A stretch of 5,915 bases of DNA, taken from contig JAUNIK010000179.1 in the NCBI GenBank assembly GCA_030523505.1, positions 1 through 5,915 on the forward strand. Direction: 5' to 3'. Shown one piece after another: positions 1 through 5,799 of this stretch. Positions within the stretch are counted from its first letter, which is position 1. Each line of letters begins with the position of its first letter. The translations under genes and the position numbers were made by a program. Origin of the DNA: Prevotellaceae bacterium. Lineage in GTDB: Bacteria > Bacteroidota > Bacteroidia > Bacteroidales > Bacteroidaceae. The notes below the pieces were generated by a model. It had not been told where the DNA came from. It made no database searches and saw nothing but the letters and a program-made list of their open reading frames with translations.

Positions 1-1076
1 ATATCGAGTGGAACAACACCCCTGACGAAGGTCTGCTCAAGTCAACCATTGAGGATAACTTCCCTGATGACAACAGCGCATCAATCTCTGTGAGCGATAT
101 GAATGATGGCACCAGCAGCCTCTATAGTCTCGGTTATGTGGAGATGAAGTGTGAGGACGGCATTGCCGACAATGATCGCTATTGCCTCACCCAGAAGTCG
201 AAGAGCCTCCTCTTCCCTGACTCATCGCTCCTCAATAGTAAGCGCAAGAAGCGTAACAGTTCTGCCAACGACTTGAAGAAGGCGAAGAGCATCAAGGAGA
301 AGACACTCTTCTACAACCCTGCCGAGGGCGAGAAGATGGAGAAACTCACCAAGTTGCTCAGCCAGGACCAGTTCCCTCTCGTTCAGCAGCGCCTCGGAGA
401 GCAGGGCTTGCGCAAGGGTTTCGCATGCCTCTTCTATGGCGGTCCTGGTGTGGGTAAGACGGAGTCGGTATATCAGATTGCCCGTCAGACGGGTCGTGAC
501 ATCATGCAGGTGAACATCGCCGGTATGAAGGATAAGTTTGTGGGTGAGTCGGAGAAGAACATCAAACAGGTGTTCACCCGTTACCGCCAGCTCTGTCAGG
601 AGTGTAAGGTGATGCCAATCCTCCTCTTCAATGAGGCTGATGCACTCATCAACAAGCGTTCCATCCATGCTGACAGTGCCGTTGACAAGATGGACAACGC
701 TATGCAGAACATCCTCTTGCAGGAGTTGGAGGACCTTGATGGCATTCTCATTGCCACCACCAACCTCACCGCCAACCTCGACCACGCCTTTGAGCGCCGT
801 TTCCTCTTCAAGGTGGAGTTCCACAACCCATCTGTCGATGTGAAGGAGAAGATATGGACCTCTATGGTGAGTGAGATTACAGACGAGGAGGCTCATGAGC
901 TTGCCAAGAAGTACGACCTCTCGCCAGGTCAGATTGAGAATGTAGCCCGCAAGAAGGCCATCGACTACATCATCAATGGAGTGCAGCCAACCCTCGAGCG
1001 CTTGAGTGCATACTGCCAGGACGAGCAGTTAGCAAGCGACACCAAGCCACAGCGCATAGCAGGTTTCTCGAAGTAA
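1..1076 (+). CDS. AAA+ family ATPase, SpoVK/Vps4-like (5'-truncated by window edge)
   Basis: The frame is open from the window edge (first full codon at base 3) to TAA at 1074-1076, giving 357 visible residues; the true start lies to the left. The N-terminal part is polar and includes a possible winged-helix-like piece (YCLTQKSKSLLF, bases 180-215). A complete AAA+ core follows: Walker A GGPGVGKT (438-461), pore-loop-1-like KFVGESEKN with an aromatic Phe (537-539), Walker B ILLFNEAD with Asn-Glu at 630-635 where Asp-Glu is usual, sensor-1 ATTN (Asn 762-764), an arginine-finger-like ERRF (792-803), and a sensor-2 region SPGQIENVARK (921-953). There is no signal peptide or membrane segment in the visible part, so it is presumably a cytosolic hexameric ATP-driven protein remodeller. 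The substrate is unknown. It is followed by an intrinsic terminator and faces the mannosidase gene convergently. AAA+ identity is secure; the subfamily is inferred. Confidence 0.9.
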   Translation, partial: IEWNNTPDEGLLKSTIEDNFPDDNSASISVSDMNDGTSSLYSLGYVEMKCEDGIADNDRYCLTQKSKSLLFPDSSLLNSKRKKRNSSANDLKKAKSIKEKTLFYNPAEGEKMEKLTKLLSQDQFPLVQQRLGEQGLRKGFACLFYGGPGVGKTESVYQIARQTGRDIMQVNIAGMKDKFVGESEKNIKQVFTRYRQLCQECKVMPILLFNEADALINKRSIHADSAVDKMDNAMQNILLQELEDLDGILIATTNLTANLDHAFERRFLFKVEFHNPSVDVKEKIWTSMVSEITDEEAHELAKKYDLSPGQIENVARKKAIDYIINGVQPTLERLSAYCQDEQLASDTKPQRIAGFSK

Positions 1077-1100
1077 GAAGGCTGAACAGTTTATACAATT

Positions 1101-1144
1101 AAAAAACCGCAATGTCAATAAAGGCACTGCGGTTTATTTTTTTT
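1101..1144. terminator. Bidirectional intrinsic terminator between AAA+ ATPase and GH92 genes
   Basis: Perfect 8-bp arms AAACCGCA (1104-1111) and TGCGGTTT (1128-1135) continue inward, after one A/C mismatch, into T-A, G-C, T-G and C-G pairs closing an AATAAA loop. On the plus strand the stem is followed by eight T's (1137-1144), a textbook terminator 27 bases after the ATPase stop codon. Read on the minus strand, the stem is followed by a run of six T's (complement of 1101-1106, partly within the stem), so it can also end the mannosidase transcript, leaving about 150 nt of 3' untranslated RNA. No other U-tracted hairpin lies between the two genes. Confidence 0.88.
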
Positions 1145-1155
1145 ATGTCTTGTCA

Positions 1156-1249
1156 TTTCAACTCCCTTGACAAAGTCGAGAGCGTGATGCACCTCAGCAT
1201 ACTTTGAGAATAAATTCTCCGTCTGCATTCGGTTTTCAACGCCCTTGCC
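1156..1249. repeat. Imperfect 16-bp direct repeat bracketing a palindrome
   Basis: TTTCAACTCCCTTGAC (1156-1171) recurs as TTTCAACGCCCTTGCC (1234-1249), with 14 of 16 bases identical and an offset of 78 bp. Between the copies lies a small palindrome, GAGAAT-AA-ATTCTC (1206-1219). The first copy also sits within a TTGTCA...TGACAA inverted repeat (1150-1173). The block is noncoding between convergent genes and could be part of a dispersed intergenic repeat; that origin is an inference, because only one locus is visible. Confidence 0.5.
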
Positions 1250-1294
1250 CCGAGCGGGGAAAGGGAGACATCGCTTGCGATGTGGGGTTAGGGG
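1242..1294. repeat. GC-rich double-palindrome element with four G-tracts
   Basis: Two adjacent palindromes are visible. The first has arms CCCTTGCCCCG (1242-1252) and CGGGGAAAGGG (1255-1265), which pair over 11 positions with one mismatch. The second is ACATCGC-TT-GCGATGT (1268-1283), with perfect 7-bp arms. It is followed by GGGGTTAGGGG (1284-1294). The block is much richer in G/C than its surroundings and lacks a following T-tract in the minus direction, so it is not a standard intrinsic terminator. It overlaps the last codons of the mannosidase and supplies its stop. C4TAAC4-type tracts with short palindromes resemble dispersed intergenic repeats of Bacteroidetes; copy number cannot be judged here. 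Confidence 0.55.
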
Positions 1295-3534
1295 CGGTCG
1301 GCTGATGGTGGCGCCATTTCTGGAGCAGCACCCCATGACTTGTTTGGATGCTTGCCCATCTCGAGTATAAGCACTGCACCGTTCTTGATGTCATCGTGCG
1401 AGAACCAAGGCTTATCCCAGTTCTGACCATTGAGAGTAGCACTCTGGATGTACTTGTTCTCCTCAGAGCAGTTGTTGGCAATGATCTGGAACACCTTGCC
1501 GTTTGGCAACTGAACACGGATGTTTGAGAACAGTGGACTACCGATATTGTATATTGGCATACCAGGAGTTACAGGGTAGAAGCCCAGTGAAGAGAATACC
1601 ACGAATGATGTAAGACCACCACCGTCCTCGTCGCCAGGGATACCCATCACGTCGTTGCGGAACCATGTCTTCAAGCACTGACGGATACGCTTCTGAGTCT
1701 TCCAAGGAGCACCAGCATAGTTATAGATGTAAGGGATATGTAGCGAAGGTTCGTTGGCCATTGTGAACTGACCGATGTTACCAGTCTGGTCAGGCAACTG
1801 AGTGTAGAACTCGCGCTTGCCGTCGCCCATTGGTTCAGCGAAGGTCTGGTCGAGGTTCTTTCTCAACTGCTCACGACCACCCATCAACTTGATGAGGTCG
1901 GCGAAGTTGTGCTGAACATCCCAACGATAAGTCCAACCGTTGTTCTCGTCATAAGCATCGCGAGCACCGATACCACCACCACGAGTGTAGTCGAAGTTCT
2001 CGAGGAACTTGTCCTGATTGTCTTTTGGATGGAAGAAAGCAGTCTCGGCATTATAAACAGTACGGTAGTTGTGAGAGAAATCAAAGAAATACTTTGCCTC
2101 GTCGCTCTTGCCCAACTTGTCAGCCAGAACAGAGAGACACCATGTGTCGTAGGCAGTACCGAGGGTTACAGCGATAGGCTGACGCTTCTCGAAGTTGCTT
2201 ACGTTAGGGTCGGTCTCAGGTTCGCCAGGACGCAAAGCAGGAATATAGCCATGCTCCCAGTAGTAGTCGTCGATATATCCGCGCTTCTTGCCACACCAAG
2301 GAGCGAGAGTCTTCTCGGTGATACCCTTCTTGCAATATTCGTAGCCACGCTCAACATCAACCTTCAAACCCTTCTGCACAGCGTCAGCCACCATTGCCAC
2401 ACCGTGGTTAGAGTTCATACGGCGAGTATCGCCAGTCATCTCAGGGAATGTAGGCATCCACTTTGTGCCCATCTGCTCAGCCATACGGAGATATGACTCG
2501 ATGATGTCCTCCTCCTTCCATGGCTGGATCAAAGCACGGAGAGGGTGGGCAGCACGGTAGGTGTCCCAAATCCAGTCGTCGGTGTAGAATGGAGTACCGC
2601 CATCCTCATGAACCTTCTGGTCGAAGGCACTGAAATAACGACCGTCCTCAGAGAGGCATACAGGACGCTCGAAGGTGCGATAGTATGAGGTGTAGAGCAC
2701 AACCTTCTCGTCCTCGGTGCCACCGTCAACCTTGATATTTGCGAGAGTTTCGTTCCACTCCTTGCGACCAGCCTGTTCGATAGCAACACGGTCGAACTTG
2801 TCGCCCTGCTCACGATGGAGGTTTGCTTCAGCCTGATTAGCATTGATGAGCGAGATACCATAACGGAGGCTCACCTTCTTTGTGCCCTTAGGGAAACGCA
2901 TAGCGATGCTCACGTCCTTAGCCTTTTTTGTCTTTGTGGCAGCCTTAATCTTACCATTCTCAAGAATACCAATCTCCACTGGCTGTACATCAGTCTCGGC
3001 ACAGATATACATGTTTGCCGAGCCCCAGATGTCCTGATAACCCTTGACTGCACCGTTCTCAACCTTCAACTCACCCTTGCCGGATGTGATGATGAGATAA
3101 GCATCCTTGTCAGCCTCGTAGAACGAGATGTCGTAGATAGCACTGAGGTGGCTCACTGCCAACTGGGCACGCATGGTGTTGTCGGCCATCTCGATATCCA
3201 TAGAATAAGGAGTGACAACCTCGTTGTCCCAGTTTACTGGCATTACCGATTTGAGGTTTGCATCCTGAGTAGGAGAGAAACTGAACGCTGAACGCTCACG
3301 ATGGTTGGTTACTACCACTGGCAGACCGTTTACCAACTCAGTGGTATAGTCGTTGCGGGCAGGATAGACACGCATCAGCGAGTTTGGCAACTGGATTGTA
3401 GCGAATGTAGGAACGAGCAAGTGGCTGATGTTACCGATGTACGGATTAACATAATCCACCAGTTCCTTCTGCTGAGCCTGAGCTCCGGAAACGAGGAGCA
3501 TTACGGCTGCAATGAATGAAAGGATTCTTTTCAT
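1288..3534 (-). CDS. Secreted GH92 exo-alpha-mannosidase
   Basis: This complete 748-residue protein matches the usual GH92 length. It starts with a Sec signal peptide (MKR, hydrophobic core, AQA|QQ cleavage near residue 20) with no lipobox Cys, so it is probably periplasmic. The mature N-terminus begins with the GH92-typical DYVNPYIG. Further hallmarks are WDTYRAAHP (from W323), ENNGWTY with Glu530 at the general-acid position, NEPSLHIPYIYNYAG (from N594), and GIPGDEDGGG with Asp635 and Asp637 at the catalytic-base position, followed by GFYPVTPG. From memory, the characterised Bacteroides enzyme Bt3990 uses Glu533, Asp642 and Asp644, which fits this spacing. GH92 enzymes are calcium-dependent inverting exo-mannosidases removing terminal alpha-linked mannose; the linkage preferred here cannot be read from sequence. 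Many family members carry GN(D/E)DCGQMSAW at the base motif, so this belongs to the GDEDGGG-type subgroup. The final residues after PNKSWG look like a non-family tail running into the GC-rich repeat. No SusC/D-like partner is adjacent. Confidence 0.93.
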   Translation of the reverse strand: MKRILSFIAAVMLLVSGAQAQQKELVDYVNPYIGNISHLLVPTFATIQLPNSLMRVYPARNDYTTELVNGLPVVVTNHRERSAFSFSPTQDANLKSVMPVNWDNEVVTPYSMDIEMADNTMRAQLAVSHLSAIYDISFYEADKDAYLIITSGKGELKVENGAVKGYQDIWGSANMYICAETDVQPVEIGILENGKIKAATKTKKAKDVSIAMRFPKGTKKVSLRYGISLINANQAEANLHREQGDKFDRVAIEQAGRKEWNETLANIKVDGGTEDEKVVLYTSYYRTFERPVCLSEDGRYFSAFDQKVHEDGGTPFYTDDWIWDTYRAAHPLRALIQPWKEEDIIESYLRMAEQMGTKWMPTFPEMTGDTRRMNSNHGVAMVADAVQKGLKVDVERGYEYCKKGITEKTLAPWCGKKRGYIDDYYWEHGYIPALRPGEPETDPNVSNFEKRQPIAVTLGTAYDTWCLSVLADKLGKSDEAKYFFDFSHNYRTVYNAETAFFHPKDNQDKFLENFDYTRGGGIGARDAYDENNGWTYRWDVQHNFADLIKLMGGREQLRKNLDQTFAEPMGDGKREFYTQLPDQTGNIGQFTMANEPSLHIPYIYNYAGAPWKTQKRIRQCLKTWFRNDVMGIPGDEDGGGLTSFVVFSSLGFYPVTPGMPIYNIGSPLFSNIRVQLPNGKVFQIIANNCSEENKYIQSATLNGQNWDKPWFSHDDIKNGAVLILEMGKHPNKSWGAAPEMAPPSADRP

Positions 3535-3572
3535 TTGGTTTTAGGTGTTAATTGTTTTTTAGTTATTTTATG

Positions 3573-3605
3573 CAAAGATACTCATATTTGATGAGAAAAC
3601 ACAAA
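3573..3605 (-). promoter_or_regulatory. Bacteroidetes-type promoter for the GH92 gene
   Basis: On the minus strand, TTTG (complement of 3602-3605) is followed after 21 bp by TATCTTTG (complement of 3573-3580). This matches the Bacteroidetes primary-sigma consensus TTTG...TAnnTTTG exactly in both boxes. The -7 box lies 38 bp upstream of the mannosidase ATG (3532-3534), giving a predicted leader of roughly 30 nt. The leader is A-rich (AACACCTAAAACCAA before ATG) with no Shine-Dalgarno sequence, as is usual for Bacteroidetes. Confidence 0.75.
3581..3595. promoter_or_regulatory. Perfect inverted repeat inside promoter spacer, candidate operator
   Basis: CTCAT-ATTTG-ATGAG is a perfect 5-bp-arm inverted repeat starting immediately next to the -7 box of the mannosidase promoter and lying within the -33/-7 spacer. 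A dimeric repressor bound here would block that promoter, and could also affect the divergent barrel gene. No regulator is encoded in the window, so function is inferred from position only; arms this short can arise by chance in AT-rich DNA. Confidence 0.3.
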
Positions 3606-3646
3606 AAATATTTTATTTTTTATTTCTTTTGTTGTACCTTAGTGGT

Positions 3647-5749
3647 GTGAAACGCGTGTCCGTCATACTAAGCGCTTTAATCGTGCTCTTGCTGTCAGGC
3701 AAGAGTGAAGCTTCCCTATGTTTTGCCCAGCAACCTGTGGAGGCTTCCAAATGGCAACCATATTTTGAGATGCTCTTTGCTGACGAAAACGAAGACGAAT
3801 ACGAAAACGAAGACGGGAACCGCGAAATTATATACGAGATACTCAGTGACATAGCTGCTTCGCCATTGAATCTGAACGCCATCACCCGAGAGGACTTGGA
3901 GTCGATGATGTGCTTCAACGAATATCAGATTGATGGTGTGCTGAGTTATATCGAACGCTATGGGCCAGTGAGAACAAAGGCGGAATTGTTGATGATGCCT
4001 TATCTCGATGTCCCCCAGCAAGGCTTGCTCTCGACTCTCACATACCTTGGCGATATGCCCCCACGCCAGATGGATGAAATCGACACATTGAAATATGACA
4101 ATGCCGTGCGCGAATACCGCCGAGTCTCCGACCAGTTGGCGAGGAAGGGCAATGTGGTGTTCTCTACGCGTGTACCTTTTTATAAACGTAAGGGCGATGG
4201 CGATGCGTATAAGGGCAAAGGCATAAAAAACTGGTTGCGTGCCGACTATACCGTCAATACCCATATAAAATTTGGTGTCGTAGCCTCGGAAGATGCTGGG
4301 GAACCGTTCTTCGCCGGTCGGCAGAACTATGGATATGATTTCTATTCAGGTTATGTGCAGTTACAGCGAATGGGTGTGCTGAGGAAAGCCGTTGTTGGTC
4401 GCTACCGATTAAGAACCGGTCTGGGATTGGTGATGAACAACAACTATTCCTTCGGCAAGCTATTCTCTCTCTCGTCCATTCAAGCCACAGATGTGTCGCT
4501 ACGTCCTCATGCCTCACGCTCAGAAGGCAATTATATGCAGGGTGGGGCAGCGATGTTCAGGTTCGGCAAGCATCTTGATGCCACAGCCTTCGCTTCATAT
4601 CGAACCATTGATGCCACGCTGACCAATGACTCTGCATGCATTGCCACGATATTAAAGACCGGATACCATCGCACTGAAAGCGAGATTGCCCGAAGGCATA
4701 ACGCCATGCAGTCGGTGCTCGGAACGAACATACGCTATTCAGGCAAGCAGTTCCATCTTGGAGGAACGGTCCTGATGAGTCATTTCTCAATGCCTTTGAA
4801 GCCTTACATTGATGGCAGTCCGCTGAGCAAACTTTACAGAATGCATTTTCCCGCTGGACAGGATTTCTGGAATGCCAGTATAGAGTATGGGTATAAGTAT
4901 GGCAGGTATTTCCGTATGGAAGGTGAGACAGCCACTGGCGACTGTGGAAAGATTGCCACCGTCAATACCGTTTCATCGCATATAAACAATCGTCTCACCC
5001 TTATAGCCATTCAGCGATACTATCCTTATAAGTTTTATTCCGTTATGGGCAGGAGTTTCTCCGAAGGCGGCAGCAATCAGGATGAGAGTGGAGTATATTT
5101 CGGAGCAGTGTGGAACCCTACATCGCGCATTTCCTTTACGGCTTATTCCGATGTGGCTTATTTCGCATGGCCGAAGTATCAGGCGTTAGGCTCGAGCCAT
5201 TCGTTCGACAATCTGTTGCAGATGATATGCAAAACCTCCTCGCGCTCGTCGGTGACCGTTCGCTATCGAATCAAAAGTCGCGAGAAAGACGGTGAGACGC
5301 AAGGGCAACTTATCTATAAGAATGAACAGCGTCTGCGCGTAGCCTTTGCCAGTCGTGTCGGTCGCTGGCAATGGAAATCGCAGTTGGATGGTGTCAGTTG
5401 CCGATACAAACAGACCGACTACGGAATGATGCTCAGTGGTAATGCCCTCTATTCGCAGAAAGCATTGACGGTAGGAATCGGTGCAGGATATTTCAACACA
5501 GGTTCATATAACGCCCGTGTCTATGCCTACGAGCAGAGCACCCCCTATAATCTTTCATATCCCTCGTTCTATGGGAAAGGTTGCCGTGCATACACCCTTG
5601 CGGAGTATTCCATAAAGAACCACCTTGCGTTGATAGCCAAACTCGGGTTCACCCATTATTTCGACCGCGACAAGATTGGTTCGTCATACCAGACAATAAA
5701 CTCCTCGAGCCAGACGGATTTGGATATAATGGTGAGGGTAAGGTGGTGA
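3647..5749 (+). CDS. Helix-hairpin-helix / outer-membrane beta-barrel protein of unknown function
   Basis: I chose GTG at 3647 (700 residues) because it yields a standard signal peptide: MKR, a hydrophobic core VILSALIVLLL, and cleavage near CFA|QQ (residue 27) or SEA|SL. In-frame TTG codons at 3629 and 3632 are alternatives; the first in-frame ATG (3770) would remove the signal peptide. Residues 46-58 are an acidic Asp/Glu/Asn linker. Residues about 59-130 form a ComEA-like helix-hairpin-helix region (NLNAITREDLE, then YIERYGPVRTKAELL), but the Gly-x-Gly hairpins that contact DNA are absent. From about residue 165 to the end the protein is rich in alternating beta-strands, with the motif VVGRYRLRTGLGLVMNNNYS from residue 249, and it finishes MVRVRW, a C-terminal aromatic strand typical of outer-membrane barrels. 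I associate this architecture with Bacteroidetes proteins annotated only as HhH-domain proteins. Transcribed divergently from the mannosidase; monocistronic. ATA, AGA and AGG codons appear more frequent than in its neighbours. Confidence 0.8.
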   Translation: MKRVSVILSALIVLLLSGKSEASLCFAQQPVEASKWQPYFEMLFADENEDEYENEDGNREIIYEILSDIAASPLNLNAITREDLESMMCFNEYQIDGVLSYIERYGPVRTKAELLMMPYLDVPQQGLLSTLTYLGDMPPRQMDEIDTLKYDNAVREYRRVSDQLARKGNVVFSTRVPFYKRKGDGDAYKGKGIKNWLRADYTVNTHIKFGVVASEDAGEPFFAGRQNYGYDFYSGYVQLQRMGVLRKAVVGRYRLRTGLGLVMNNNYSFGKLFSLSSIQATDVSLRPHASRSEGNYMQGGAAMFRFGKHLDATAFASYRTIDATLTNDSACIATILKTGYHRTESEIARRHNAMQSVLGTNIRYSGKQFHLGGTVLMSHFSMPLKPYIDGSPLSKLYRMHFPAGQDFWNASIEYGYKYGRYFRMEGETATGDCGKIATVNTVSSHINNRLTLIAIQRYYPYKFYSVMGRSFSEGGSNQDESGVYFGAVWNPTSRISFTAYSDVAYFAWPKYQALGSSHSFDNLLQMICKTSSRSSVTVRYRIKSREKDGETQGQLIYKNEQRLRVAFASRVGRWQWKSQLDGVSCRYKQTDYGMMLSGNALYSQKALTVGIGAGYFNTGSYNARVYAYEQSTPYNLSYPSFYGKGCRAYTLAEYSIKNHLALIAKLGFTHYFDRDKIGSSYQTINSSSQTDLDIMVRVRW
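3783..3815 (+). repeat. Tandem 15-bp repeat encoding an acidic linker
   Basis: ACGAAAACGAAGACG occurs perfectly at 3783-3797 and again at 3801-3815, an in-frame period of 18 bp (six codons). It encodes the Asp/Glu/Asn stretch DENEDEYENEDG between the mature N-terminus and the helix-hairpin-helix region of the barrel protein. An in-frame unit of this kind can gain or lose copies by slippage without breaking the frame. Confidence 0.8.
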
Positions 5750-5755
5750 AAAAGA

Positions 5756-5787
5756 AAAATGGAAGTCTCTTTCGAGGCTTCCATTTT
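5756..5787. terminator. Bidirectional intrinsic terminator after the barrel gene
   Basis: Arms AAAATGGAAG (5756-5765) and CTTCCATTTT (5778-5787) are perfect complements. The stem continues inward through T-G, C-G, T-A and C-G pairs to a TTTC loop (5770-5773), giving 14 paired positions. On the plus strand it ends in TTTTATT, seven bases after the barrel gene's stop codon. On the minus strand it ends in TTTTTCTTTTT (complement of 5750-5760), serving the convergent gene that stops at 5800. Confidence 0.9.
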
Positions 5788-5799
5788 ATTATGGTGTGA

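Noticed and set aside
222..896. A 224-codon minus-strand open frame opposite the AAA+ ATPase
   Set aside because: It is antisense to a gene with a full set of AAA+ motifs and strong codon bias, which readily keeps the opposite strand open. The translated product is Leu/Val/His-rich with no recognisable motif.
1242..1265. GC-rich palindrome as intrinsic terminator of the mannosidase
   Set aside because: No T-tract follows it in the minus direction; the hairpin at 1104-1135 fits termination better.
1909..2496. A 195-codon plus-strand open frame opposite the mannosidase
   Set aside because: It lies entirely within the conserved catalytic region of the GH92 gene and its product shows no domain; it is a shadow of that gene.
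3583..3642. Plus-strand promoter for the barrel gene (CATATTTG 3583-3590, TTCTTTTG 3624-3631, TACCTTAG 3635-3642)
   Set aside because: Each has one mismatch to TAnnTTTG and none has a clear TTTG box at the right distance; I cannot choose one from the sequence.
3716..4264. A 182-codon minus-strand open frame opposite the barrel gene
   Set aside because: It contains a run of alternating Phe-Val that is only the reverse reading of the acidic tandem repeat, and it overlaps the well-supported HhH region.
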